DNA of 34,016 bases from the NCBI GenBank assembly GCA_938010565.1, contig CALLUQ010000062.1, positions 1-34,016 on the forward strand. The letters are read 5' to 3'. Of this stretch, positions 15,901-25,000 are shown in pieces. Numbering within the stretch: the stretch's first letter is position 1; each line of letters starts with the position of its first letter. Under the pieces are notes generated by a model that had not been told where the DNA came from, did no database searches, and saw only the letters and a list, made by a program, of their open reading frames with translations. A program made the position numbers and the translations under genes. The stretch comes from an uncultured Flavobacteriales bacterium (lineage in GTDB: Bacteria > Bacteroidota > Bacteroidia > Flavobacteriales_D > CALLUQ01).

Positions 15901-18900
15901 GGGTCGCCTGCCGTAACCTTCGGAGCAGGCGTTTCGCTCAACGATATCGGGCTTTCTCTTGCACCCGACCAAATGGCACCCGGATCCGATAACCCCATTG
16001 CCAGTAACCTGTTGGGCTCCGGCGATGAGAACTCCAGCGACAATCCACCCACTAACCCCACCTTTTCAGTAGATGTGGGATATGTGGATAAGCTCTACGT
16101 GGATTTGAAAAGCAATACCGGCAACGGGAAAGAGATCATCATACCGGTGCAGCGTTCGTTTGGTCCTCTCTTTGTAGCCAGCCTTGGCCTTGGATGGGAG
16201 AACACCGCCAAGATCCTTTCCTTCATCTTCTCCGGAAGTGTGGACCTGGCAGGCCTGAAAACCACGCTGGTCGGCCTCAAAGTAGGCGTACCCGTTACTA
16301 CACCTACCGATTTCGACAAATACACCCTCGATCTCGATGGCATCGACATTACTTTCAGTGGCGGCAGTGTGCTGATCTCGGCAGGCCTGTTAAAAACCAC
16401 CGATCCGTACCTTAGCTATACCGGCACGGCAACGGTAAAAGCCGCCGCCTTCTCCATTATGGGGGTGGGTTCTTACGCAGAAGTTCCGGTTTCCGATCAA
16501 CCTGGTGCCAAAAAGGTGCCTTCGCTCTTTGTATTCGGAGCCCTCAATGCACCGCTTGGAGGCGTGCCCGCCTTTTTCATCACCGGAGTGGCAGCAGGCT
16601 TCAGCTTTAACCGTTCCCTTAAAATACCTACCATCGATCAGGTACAGAGTTTCCCACTCGTGAAAGGGGTTGTGGAAGGCAGTTTTACGGAAGGCGAAGA
16701 TCCTGTGGATGCTTTGAAAAAGTTGAACGAAGTAGTGGCCCCCGAAGTAGGGCAGTACTGGCTTGCGGCGGGTTTGAAGTTTACCTCCTTCAAACTGATC
16801 AACTCCACGGCACTGCTTTTCCTCAGCTTTGGGAAAGAGTGGGAAGTAAACCTGCTCGGACTGAGCTATGCTTCGCTGCCACCCGAAGTAGGAAAAGATA
16901 TGGCCCTGGCTTATTTTGAGTTAGCGCTGAAAGTTTCTTTCAAACCCACCGAAGGCATTATCTCTGCCGAAGCACAACTTACCCCCAACTCCTTTGTACT
17001 CGCCAAAGAGTGTAAAGTAACGGGAGGGTTTGCCTTCTTCCTCTGGTACAAAGACATCGTAACCAGCAGTTACACCATTCCTGCCGGCGATTTTGTGATC
17101 TCGCTGGGCGGTTACCATCCGGCCTTTAACAAACCGGCCTGGTATCCGGAAGTACCACGCCTTGGCTTACAATGGAAAATGGAGGTTCCCGTAGGGAAGG
17201 TTTCCATTAACGGAGGAGCCTACTTTGCCCTCTGCCCAACTGCAGTAATGGCGGGTGGTTACCTCAACGTGCTGTTCGAAGCAGGCCCGCTCAATGCCTG
17301 GCTAAATGCTTATGCCAACTTCCTGATCGAGTGGAAACCCTTTTATTTCAATGTGGGCATTGGCATTACCATCGGTGCCTCTTTCGGAACCACCATTGCC
17401 GGCGTTTCGGTAACCCTGTCGGCAGAACTGGGTGCCAAACTGGAACTCGAAGGACCTCCAACACACGGTAAAGTGGTGGTAAACTGGTATGTTATTTCGT
17501 TTACGATCCCGATCGGGAAAGACGAAAACGCAACCACCGATGATAACTTGGACTGGGCCGGATTTGAAGAGGCCTTCCTGCCACAGGAATATCCGCCAAA
17601 AAGCAGCTCCGGTGCGCGTGCAATGGCGGCTGAAACGACCAACGAAAAGCAGCAGGTGGTGAAATGGAACCCGGAATCGGGCCTTCAGAATGCCGACGAT
17701 GCTTTGTGGAAAGTACAACCCTTGCCTTTTGTGGTTTCTGTTGCATCTGCCATTCCGGTATCTACGCTTACCGTAACCAATTCTTCATTTCAACAAACCG
17801 GCAAAACGGTAGGCGTTCGTCCGATGGGCTTTACCGGCGATCTCGATTCGCCGATGAAGGTTGAAGTATTGGATGCAGGCAACAATCCGGTAAACCTCAA
17901 GTCGCGGAACATCACCATTTCAATTGGTCAGAATGGCGCCCCTTCAGCACTCTGGTCGCAGGAAAAACTGGATCCGAACCAGGCACCCGATGCCAGCACC
18001 ATGATCATTCCGGGGGCTCTCTTTGGCATTTCACTCGATGCATCAAAATATGTGATCCATGGCGATGTAGTGCCATTCGACATCAGCAACCTGGAGTACC
18101 AGCTCGGAAATCCTAAGAAAAACCCGCTCACAGATGTACCGGATTATCCTGCCGCTGCAAGGTTTGATGCCAGCATACAGAATACGGCTTTCCAGGTAAT
18201 TAAAAATTCATTGGTGAAAGCAGAGATCGTAACGGCTCGTAATGCCATTTATGCCGCACTTGAAAAAAGCGCCATCCTAGCCCCTCAAAACCCGAGTTTG
18301 GATGTAATGGCTGCCTCTGTGGCACTGATCCTTCAGTCGTTTCCCGTAATGGCCCATATCGGCATTTACCAGAATGGCGGTGTAGCGGAGCCCGGTACCC
18401 CTATCGCTTCTTCGCGGGCCATGGCCATGACTGCCGAGGCGGTTGAACCTCCGGCTTATAAACAACCGCAGTTGGAAGGCATGCTTCGCCGGTACAAAGC
18501 ACGTCCGGTAGCTGCCGAACCCACGCAACTATCCATCGGAGACAGGGCCAGAGCTGCCGCCCGTTCGGCGGCACAAGCCGTAGCTGCCGAGATTGCAGCA
18601 GCCACCAATACCTATGGCAGAATGCCCGGATTTAAGAACCGTGTTCGCAGCAAGTGGCTCACCACAAAAGGCATTGTGAAAAAGTCGCCTGCTGCCCGTG
18701 CAATCTCCGCTTCCGGCAATAAAACCCGCACCATTCATGATGGAGGCGTAGCCCTGTGGAAACTGGACGACCGTTTAACCACAACGCTCACCATGAGTGG
18801 CGATCTGCCCTTGGTCGTTTATAGTTTTGATGTGTACTCCAACCTCCTTGCACTGGAATATGTGGCTAACCGAGCCACTTACACCTTACCGGAAGGAACG

Positions 18901-19542
18901 GCGCAAGTGGCCGTGCAAGGCGCCGAATCGGAACTGGCCGGAGCCGTTGGATGGCAAGCCGATAGCCTGCTTACGAAAGTGAATACGGTTTGGTCGTTGA
19001 GCGATGGTTGTATGTTGCGCGTACAGAACAGCCAACGGGTAAAAGTGAAAATAAACCGTTCGCATAATGGTTTAATTGAAGCCGACAACCTGTTGGAACG
19101 CAACACGGTAACCAGTAAGGGAGGGATAAAAAAACAAGGCTGGCTGCAATCGGCTTTCCCGGTACAAAGCCGGTACATTGCCGTGTTAGCGGATGTGGAC
19201 AATGCGGATGAGGAAACCATCGGTATATCCATCGATAGCAACAAAATCCCGAATCAAACGGGCAATGCGGATTGGGTGAGTACCCATGTTTTTAATGGCA
19301 AAACCATTCTCATTTACCAAACGAAACAAATGGAAGATACCACCTACTACGGTATAATTGCCAGATCGGAACGCAGCGACGCCAACATTATCGGTTTGTA
19401 TGGGTTGCCGGAATTGCCAGGGTCCGATCCCGATGCCTGGAACAACATTGCGCTGACACCCGGTGCACTGGATTTTAACGCCACAGATGCGAAACGTATG
19501 CAATTGACCTTAACTTCAAAAAGCGGAAGCAATGAGTATTGA
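9916..19542 (+). CDS. Giant 3208-aa protein with modular N-terminus and DUF6603-like region
   Basis: 3208 residues in one uninterrupted frame. The start is GTG 9916: an in-frame stop lies at 9895 and the first ATG is 106 codons inside. The N-terminal third carries modules of about 263 residues, each with a G-S/T-G-x-x-x-E/D-P-W/F block (near residues 356, 618 and 883). Further beta-rich repeats follow to about residue 2100. The region around 2100-2540 (FFITGVAAGFSFNR, WEVNLLGLSYASLPP) resembles what I recall as DUF6603. From about 2560 come Ala/Arg-rich linkers and a beta-rich C-terminal domain. It is nearly Cys-free, with no signal peptide. The next gene overlaps by 11 nt. I infer a very large extended structural protein; the function is unknown. 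Confidence 0.92.
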   Translation: MENNEEVTPLAFNEEAQGAGGNGISFSGLDPVLGSLGELIGLLSSSGDDTYELVNDWFTDPITKTKSGIVNNPEQFEALFAQVLGEVGGNAIGIPVQDPALLGTWYPIMNGEEPTGLYLVAYRKDVGAAKPETVLGVGTMHQWDVPPTGTAILKVSAWGLIPFIRMGNGALNMTFGTEGYPIVTGIAAEGAGSEPLVDINGVSFDGVKVTANIDLASSDPFSIGMEVLQLLLPGDSKPSNRSLADLAAITGEQILETASNLFIGALSQAFPDQKTKITYLAPMLGLSSTVPGSDVKMPILKWYELFQIAADPVKYPQGVKEPFLNWFNTLSTDPALLKAWLTCLGSFISSDAVAVTGTGTRQEPFQVPLITLGSFGTLGFSTGTSTVENGTRFFYPGISYNGDALALGTSDAVFNIQALLELAQFRLSGTGPAVSPTIDFTFRFVLQNKTAGTPLMAWDDYSVGNLQGGMNLNIKGEVMPYFFLNDVVTGGSSFQSLNLLSPTELANAGATALSEGLQTLLGIKDNPGSFTSNLAALIGLIAPGSAGSNWPSSLTAPFSATGMVNSISDPLHAWMEYYLNTLNYTQDVGGKKAFTYLVQEFALLLQNFSSSTVTIDVTGSGSQSDPWKASISLKETSLPAFLTAWHETTASGNIRLVFGVSLAPTITVGGTDIVPSLNVEAVSLTFPKTSNESTQATWFPSVAAQLTLPNGYTTPALGGVTASVDKSQLSASWNRSNGWAWSMFVNQPKLTVNGTEYAIGEDLNFSEIEDLKKLVTTNEGAKVFGPFLVTGLGVALIRSETRAGLFTTGFMGLVSDITNAPIYPSGLTWSGFEQYKITSFTDPWTDLRNHIAGNFDTPEKAKSALALLSWSVDSDLTAAPAIDGSGTYTDPWRAPMPGGFELPVWYTDSSKVIGTGISRSDGFNYPGGSSGAAVLFHFLLDSRLNMVEYDLDKGDWAADSNAPSFNFIGTLSRPNGPDGLLVKLPEDLGSVEKIQVGFTLTVNNGSIGFTPVVNMINVTLSGQAQQDLITLSDFQDPDFQAKLQSSFLSILNAGLQYAFDQVKGSTSFQTAYELLSILGLVLVRKNNDDPYGINAAGWNALLANPDTYMKQQLLDMLAVPAQRTQLFNFLQSTFHVTFPTFPKPLLDVLEALQIVGPASQGYPLEPTALLQLMSSPVEDMKARFTHLFSEDGKEALATLTAELTKNIDQKKYGNFTFGSTSAGVISLSVLPADAFEVGSFLNISGALQLDLPNKQLKTSVNGYVPKVGLSLDNSLDLSLNTGSLVATPTVQLVWGDGAKPNAAPLQLYPFNGNDFMNSLADLAPAYSLNIVLNAVMEEELLAKYPLVQKIFTGLGLGKDENGTWRMPSLMGILRDPMGWLLSDEVLGQNGKFNVGALVSLLSNLPDVTASNGIALKPNAKGMDISGLPYGFTVGMAGENGVATFTFGNSNIDIANGIGKLDELSFSVSLDANYQPAFSGGLTLSTGSSIPVAFFTKVGYDKEFSLLISQGTASTPSGLALQLLPFQGWGNLAGQAAAMAAVTVINQVTPLLLQKLSDAGASDFVTRMQTFGTGVKIGDLVTALEGVLSNITSKTKDEILSELETAAFTWVKARFADQAAAAGTANAMKTLLDGVLPGQLSTEGGRLVFAPSDKIPVKIKAGLNSANLVGLWTDLELPSTSLLTIDIGETGVGVDLGTGDATFSFGTHLIVPVDGTNGPGISLEYTAQNGFALSFDPLADGAKPGTHSNLSRELLPDFFPKQNGQSDDLGDRVTAWLLDVMKYVLPRYVSALVLNQSSVKGWLDAPILTDNDKSPTPAFILKATSLILEDSETKRYYLNSIDNLLTMTPTAFLGNLLKALMEQELTLITFGDKGQASIVIGPKKGQAGYYGLRLTAPNLTLSSLPNLVLQLGDTSSGGNDWITNSGGTAGDPGVGFYLPITVNGADVAADFTHFEVVLDNVGFDFVGTNGAPLVNQKRFQINKISPRVLFSLNINGGSPAVTFGAGVSLNDIGLSLAPDQMAPGSDNPIASNLLGSGDENSSDNPPTNPTFSVDVGYVDKLYVDLKSNTGNGKEIIIPVQRSFGPLFVASLGLGWENTAKILSFIFSGSVDLAGLKTTLVGLKVGVPVTTPTDFDKYTLDLDGIDITFSGGSVLISAGLLKTTDPYLSYTGTATVKAAAFSIMGVGSYAEVPVSDQPGAKKVPSLFVFGALNAPLGGVPAFFITGVAAGFSFNRSLKIPTIDQVQSFPLVKGVVEGSFTEGEDPVDALKKLNEVVAPEVGQYWLAAGLKFTSFKLINSTALLFLSFGKEWEVNLLGLSYASLPPEVGKDMALAYFELALKVSFKPTEGIISAEAQLTPNSFVLAKECKVTGGFAFFLWYKDIVTSSYTIPAGDFVISLGGYHPAFNKPAWYPEVPRLGLQWKMEVPVGKVSINGGAYFALCPTAVMAGGYLNVLFEAGPLNAWLNAYANFLIEWKPFYFNVGIGITIGASFGTTIAGVSVTLSAELGAKLELEGPPTHGKVVVNWYVISFTIPIGKDENATTDDNLDWAGFEEAFLPQEYPPKSSSGARAMAAETTNEKQQVVKWNPESGLQNADDALWKVQPLPFVVSVASAIPVSTLTVTNSSFQQTGKTVGVRPMGFTGDLDSPMKVEVLDAGNNPVNLKSRNITISIGQNGAPSALWSQEKLDPNQAPDASTMIIPGALFGISLDASKYVIHGDVVPFDISNLEYQLGNPKKNPLTDVPDYPAAARFDASIQNTAFQVIKNSLVKAEIVTARNAIYAALEKSAILAPQNPSLDVMAASVALILQSFPVMAHIGIYQNGGVAEPGTPIASSRAMAMTAEAVEPPAYKQPQLEGMLRRYKARPVAAEPTQLSIGDRARAAARSAAQAVAAEIAAATNTYGRMPGFKNRVRSKWLTTKGIVKKSPAARAISASGNKTRTIHDGGVALWKLDDRLTTTLTMSGDLPLVVYSFDVYSNLLALEYVANRATYTLPEGTAQVAVQGAESELAGAVGWQADSLLTKVNTVWSLSDGCMLRVQNSQRVKVKINRSHNGLIEADNLLERNTVTSKGGIKKQGWLQSAFPVQSRYIAVLADVDNADEETIGISIDSNKIPNQTGNADWVSTHVFNGKTILIYQTKQMEDTTYYGIIARSERSDANIIGLYGLPELPGSDPDAWNNIALTPGALDFNATDAKRMQLTLTSKSGSNEY

Positions 19543-21079
19543 AACGAATCCGAATACGGTCAGTCCGGGAAAGATCCAATTCCTTGACTACATTCAGCCG
19601 CCGTTACCGGCCGGCGATTATACCCTCTATGCCGAACAGGATATTAACGATCTGCCGGGCGAAGCCGAGGCACCAAGCTATCAGGCTTCACAGCCACTGC
19701 TGGTAGATGGCCCACGGTTTGTCTTGGATCCGGCACAGATCCATTCGCTCTATCCTCCTGCCAATACGGAGGGAAACTTTGATGAGGCGCTGCCCAATAT
19801 TGTTTTCAACAACTTTGCTCTGCCCTGGTCAAGAGAGATCAACCCGGCCGATACATCAAGTTTGGATGCAAACAACGGCGGAGGAGGTGAGATTAACCAG
19901 ATCCCTTGGATGGGCCTGCTCACCATTTATGCTTCGGAAATGACCGGAGAAGATCCCAATGTACCTGCGCCGGTTAGCGTTACCGCTTCGAAGTTGATCA
20001 CTGCCGACCCGTCCGACAGCGATGTGCTGTTGCCTAATTTGGGTTCGTTGCAAGGCGGTTCGCCCGATCAGAAAGTGGCGGTTATGGATGTAAAACTGCC
20101 TTTTTTTCAGCAAATTGCACCCAAACTATCCGAGCTGCCCTACCTGGCCCATGCCCGAAGTGTCAACACAGATGGCAAACCCATGCTGGGCATGAACGAT
20201 GATGGCAGCTTTTCCGTAGTGATCGGCAACCGTTTGCCTGAGGCAGGCGATCAGAACACAATGTACCTCGTATCTTACGAAGGCCATCAGGACCACCTGA
20301 ACGGAGCCACCATTGATCCGAAATACAAAAAGATCCGTTTGGTCGTGCTGGGTACCTGGCAATTTACAGCCAACACCTCCAGAGGCGATTTCCTCAACCT
20401 GATGGAAGACCTTTGCGATGAAGGCAGAGGCGGGGTAAAACTTTTCCAGATGCCGATGGATGCCGATACGATCGGCGAGTCTGCGGTAGCCAAAGAAGCC
20501 CTTGAGATTGGCTATGTGGCCCTTCAGAACGAGATGCGCATCGGGGAAGAAACGACCTCCTGGTACCGCGGCCCCCTTGTGCCTTCGCCTACCAAGCGCG
20601 ATCATGAGTACGGCCCTTATCTGTACAGCGACCATGCTATGCATTACGATCCGGATACCGGTATTTTTAACCATGCCTACAGTGCTGCCTGGCAAATTGG
20701 CCGCTTGCTGGCTTTATCGGATGGTTCTTTTGCAGGCCGGTTGTTCAACTGGCGGAACGAATACCTCAGAGAAGCGGTGAAAGCCGCCAAAGCAGAAGGG
20801 GTAAATGCGAGATCCGCAGCCCTTACCCGGCGTCCTTCCGCCGATGCCGACGATGCCGGCGAAACACCACAACCCGAAGAAGAAGGATTTGTAGCCAGAA
20901 CACGGAACATGCTTTCCGGTAAAGTTGCGGGAGTAGCATGGCCCAAACTGGCAACCCGGGCCGAAACGATGATCGGTGAAGAACTTCCCGGAGTACTCAC
21001 CACCGAAGAGAAAGAAGCTATTCACAACAACGATGAGGATCCCTTGGTGGCCCTTATGCAAAAAATCAAAGGAAGTTAA
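19532..21079 (+). CDS. 515-aa uncharacterised protein of the giant-protein cluster
   Basis: Starts within the end of the giant gene (11-nt overlap), so it is translationally coupled to it. The N-terminal 250 residues are beta-rich and Pro-rich (YTLYAEQDINDLPG, NNFALPWSREINP). A middle domain contains KKIRLVVLGTWQF, and YDPDTGIFNHAYSAAWQIGR leads into RLLALSDGSFAGRLFNWR, a motif I recall from large uncharacterised bacterial proteins that occur beside similar neighbours. The C-terminus is a low-complexity linker and a helical tail. There is no signal peptide or catalytic motif I can name. The next gene starts 2 nt after the stop. Confidence 0.88.
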   Translation: MSIETNPNTVSPGKIQFLDYIQPPLPAGDYTLYAEQDINDLPGEAEAPSYQASQPLLVDGPRFVLDPAQIHSLYPPANTEGNFDEALPNIVFNNFALPWSREINPADTSSLDANNGGGGEINQIPWMGLLTIYASEMTGEDPNVPAPVSVTASKLITADPSDSDVLLPNLGSLQGGSPDQKVAVMDVKLPFFQQIAPKLSELPYLAHARSVNTDGKPMLGMNDDGSFSVVIGNRLPEAGDQNTMYLVSYEGHQDHLNGATIDPKYKKIRLVVLGTWQFTANTSRGDFLNLMEDLCDEGRGGVKLFQMPMDADTIGESAVAKEALEIGYVALQNEMRIGEETTSWYRGPLVPSPTKRDHEYGPYLYSDHAMHYDPDTGIFNHAYSAAWQIGRLLALSDGSFAGRLFNWRNEYLREAVKAAKAEGVNARSAALTRRPSADADDAGETPQPEEEGFVARTRNMLSGKVAGVAWPKLATRAETMIGEELPGVLTTEEKEAIHNNDEDPLVALMQKIKGS

Positions 21080-21081
21080 TT

Positions 21082-22026
21082 ATGGAATCCTGGGGAAACC
21101 GCGAACAATTACAAGCCTCTATACTCACTGTACTCAGCCTGAGTAAAACAGGGGTTTTACCAAAACCGGTACTACCGGACGATCTATCTGTCTGGCTTGC
21201 ACAAGCCACCTTGCTGTATGGTGTGCCCATCGAATACCTGGTGCCCGATGCCCGCTTATTGCCAACCGAATCCATGCGTTTTTTCTACCTCGATCGCAAC
21301 TGGCTGGATCGCATGCTGGATGGTGCTTTGAGTGCCGGAGTACTCTCTTCCAGAGAGGCCATTTTCAACGAAACTTTTTTTGAGGCGATCTACGATCAGG
21401 TAGATGCCAAACAACAACAACTCCGTGCCGAACTACGCGGACAAACGCCTCAGCAACCTACCACGGTTGGCGGGCCCATTACGGGAATGATCTTTCGCTC
21501 CCAGGTGGTGAGCGGTTGGCCCGGCCTCGAAGTAGATGCAACGGATAAAGACGGGAATAACGTACCCCTCCTGCGCATGGATCGTCTCTCAAGCAATACT
21601 TTGCTTTGTCTTTTTAACGGAGAGATCAGTACCGTTCAGTTCAAAGAACCGGGCGAAAGCTTGCATTTCGGAGTGCGGATCGATACCGGAGCAACCGACT
21701 TTTTGGTCAACCTCAGAGGGCTCGGCTTTCCTACCGAAACCGAGCACCCGGCAGGGGAGCAAATTCCGGATGGCAACGGAGGATACCTCACCATTACCGG
21801 AAGTTTGCGTACGGGAAACGGCCAACCGGCCGGGGTAGTGAACATTTATGATGAGAACGAAGACAAAGGGTTGATCCAACAAATTGAAAAAACGATGCCT
21901 TCCGGAGCGCTTCAGGGCGGAAAGATCCAGCCCGGTGGTTTTGCCATCCAAATGGTAAAAAGTGCCGGACTGCAAGCCTATAAACCCGGTTCTCCGGATT
22001 GTTCATTTACGCCCGAAGGAAACTAA
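21082..22026 (+). CDS. 314-aa uncharacterised protein of the giant-protein cluster
   Basis: The N-terminal half is helical and well ordered: LLYGVPIEYLVPDARLLPTE is followed by SMRFFYLDRNWLDRMLDGAL and a coiled region DQVDAKQQQLRAELR. The C-terminal half is beta-rich, with RSQVVSGWPGLEVDATDKDG, LLRMDRLSSNTLLCLFNGEI and LHFGVRIDTGATDFLVNLRG. I recall this arrangement from unnamed proteins that accompany the 515-aa and 1313-aa types, but know no function. There is no signal peptide. It starts 2 nt after the preceding stop and is followed after 18 nt by the 1313-aa gene. The tight packing between two cluster-specific genes suggests a stoichiometric partner or adaptor, which is inference. Confidence 0.86.
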   Translation: MESWGNREQLQASILTVLSLSKTGVLPKPVLPDDLSVWLAQATLLYGVPIEYLVPDARLLPTESMRFFYLDRNWLDRMLDGALSAGVLSSREAIFNETFFEAIYDQVDAKQQQLRAELRGQTPQQPTTVGGPITGMIFRSQVVSGWPGLEVDATDKDGNNVPLLRMDRLSSNTLLCLFNGEISTVQFKEPGESLHFGVRIDTGATDFLVNLRGLGFPTETEHPAGEQIPDGNGGYLTITGSLRTGNGQPAGVVNIYDENEDKGLIQQIEKTMPSGALQGGKIQPGGFAIQMVKSAGLQAYKPGSPDCSFTPEGN

Positions 22027-22044
22027 TCTTTAACATCCAGCAAC

Positions 22045-25000
22045 ATGTCAGACACAAAAAAAATGCCTGTATGGCCCGGCCCGAGAGTAATGGTGCCGAT
22101 GCCGACGGATGTTCTGCTCATCGGTCAGCCCGATTTTAATGCGGACACGGATTGGGCAACTACACAAAACAGTTATTTTAACCTTTGGAACCAAACGGAT
22201 TCGGCCAACCCTGTTCCTTTTGGCAAAGGCACTTCCCCCGCTGTGGGCGCACACGTTATGTGGACCCTCCCTTTTACACTCCGTTCGGGAGCCAGCAGCC
22301 AGGACCCCAAAGATAACGGAGCGGTAAATTTTCCCTATGTACCCAACCGTTGGCTCGTTACCCGTTTTGCATACGGTACACCCGGTACTGCTCCTACGGT
22401 TACGGCAAAAATACTCCGGAGCGATGCGCTGTACGACATTCAGGGCAATCCGAACGATTACAACCAGTATCCGTATCCGGAAGATGCCAATTATCCGGTG
22501 CGCGGCATTGGCAAAACCATCGAACTCGCTTCGTGGACCGGTCCGGCCGGACCGGATACTTCGTTCCTGCAGGCCGTAGGCCCGGGCGATATTTCCTGGT
22601 CGGTAGGCTACGATAACATCAAGAATGTATTTGCCCTGCACGATCCGCTGGGAACCGAAACAGCCACGTATACCTATTCCATTGCAGGTTGGTATGCCGA
22701 TCCTGCCACCGATGCACTTTACAACCTCCCGACCGATACCAATGCCAATTGGATGAGCATGTTGGAAAGTACCTTTAAGTGGACCGTAGGCGATGCTACC
22801 GATCTTACCACCGCCATACAGGATTGGCAAACCTGGCAAGCCGATCACGGCCTTACAGGCACCTGGGATCCTTCTTCCATCCATTTGCCGGCCCAGTCAA
22901 AAGTTGCCATCGAAGCATGGCATACCTGGCAGCAAGCCAACGGAAGTACGGCCAGCGAATCGGCACTTCCCCGCCAGTTGCTTTGCCACTCCATGCTGGC
23001 AACGGTAGTTTGGCAAGGCAATACCAAAAGTTATGGAACGGGAGTGCCCGAAGGAGGAGAAAGCTACCCTCACATTGCCATTGGCAACTCGGCTTCCGAA
23101 GCCATTTCTACCTATATGGCCAACAGAGTGGTGGAACAATACAAACAAAGCAAAGAAGATATTCCGGTCATCGAACGGGCATTGCATGCCCTTCAAACCG
23201 ATCTGTTATACGACCTTGCAACCGATCCCGTAAAGGTGGAAATGGCCCTGCAAGGCACCCGTTTCAGTACGGGATACGGTGGCCAGCGCTGGATTGTGGT
23301 GCTTCCGGAAAACACGGAAGAGGAACAAACCGGAAAGGGAGGTCAGCAATCCGTACCGCTGAATACCACACAAACACAAACCCTTACCGACCTGAATGCA
23401 CTTCAGGATGAAGTGAACGCCTTGTACGACCTGCAGCAAACCCAACGTACCGAACTGTTTTCCCTTACGGTGAAAAGCAGCTATATGACACGCCGTACAC
23501 CTACCGAGATCAGAACGGCTGTGGAGCAAAGCATTACAGTGATGGAGGCCGCGCTGCAACAAACCCTTACGGATTACGAAACAAAGAAAAACAAGGTGGC
23601 CGGCGATGCTGCCACTTTCGAAGGTGCGCTGAAACCGGATTTTATTCTGAAGGCCATTGACATGCAGCCTGCTGCCGCACCCAACGATCCGGTGATTATG
23701 ATAGGAGGGGGCAAAACCGATACCAAACTGTTTCCGCCCAGCGACCTGGGAGAGGACGAACTCCTCTTTGTGCGGTTTACCGGCCAAACGGTTACGGGCA
23801 TTGAAGTATCGTTTAATGTGGGAGGAGCAAACACGCCGAAAACCATACAGGCGGAACAAATTCTCGGCAAAATTACCATGCCCGCCTGGAATGCCATTCC
23901 AAAAGAGGTAATGGACCTTTGGGTAGAAGCCACCATTCTGGATACCAGCAATGCCGGACTTCTGGCCGATATTTATTTTGAGATGCGCGGTGTAACCCCT
24001 TCCGATGATGATAAAACCAAGCTAACGGCACAGATCCAGGCCCAGCAAACGGCGATCTGGAACAATTCGGAAACGTTGGGATATCATCCGCAATCGGTGG
24101 CAGAAGTAGCCGGAATTAAAGGAATTTTACCCAGCGTGTTAGGGGTGGGATTCCGTACGGAACAACCTTGGACACCCGTGTTTATGGATTGGCGGGTGAT
24201 GTGGTATCCCGATTCAACAACCGACCAGGATGCCCTTAAAAACTGGGAACTTCAGGAAATCGATTACAACTGGCGCGGAAGTTCGATCCCTCAGACCGGC
24301 ATCGAAATTCAGGGCCGTACCGTACTCAATGCCAAAACGGCCCGCAACATTCAGGAAAAGCTATCTACTTTTCAGGATGATCCGGCTTTTGATGGCCTGC
24401 CCGACTTTGTGATTACCGACCTCAGCCAGGTGGCCGAAGACATCGGAAAGCTCGATCTGCTTACCCAATCCGTAAGTGGTTTTACCAACCAGCTCATCAC
24501 CCAGATCTCCAACATGGCACAATTTCCGGATGGAAAGCCCGGCGATCTGATCGGAGATGCCAACACCAACTATATTCCGGATGTAGGAACCACAACAAAA
24601 TCGCCCGATTTTTTCCCGATACGTTCCGGCCACATTTCACTCATCGATCTGTGGGTGGTCGATTCCTTTGGCCAGGTACTCAGCGGAAAAGATTCCCTGC
24701 TTCCGGCCAAAGACCCGATCCCGGGAATTTACTGGTCGGAAAGCCTAACCACCTCCAGCCCGAATTATACCGGAGATACCGAAAATTTTGGTCAGTTGCC
24801 GCCTCGCCTTAGCCAAATGGCTGGCATTGACGGGCGCTTGTTAAAAAGTACGGATGATACCGTGTTCACGAACTCATCCGACCTTACCAGCCCTATCTGC
24901 GGATGGATCATGCCCAACCACCTGGACAACTCCCTCATTATATTCGATGCAGCCGGAGTGAACCAGGGAGAGATCATCAAGGTAGATCGGGAAGTACCTT

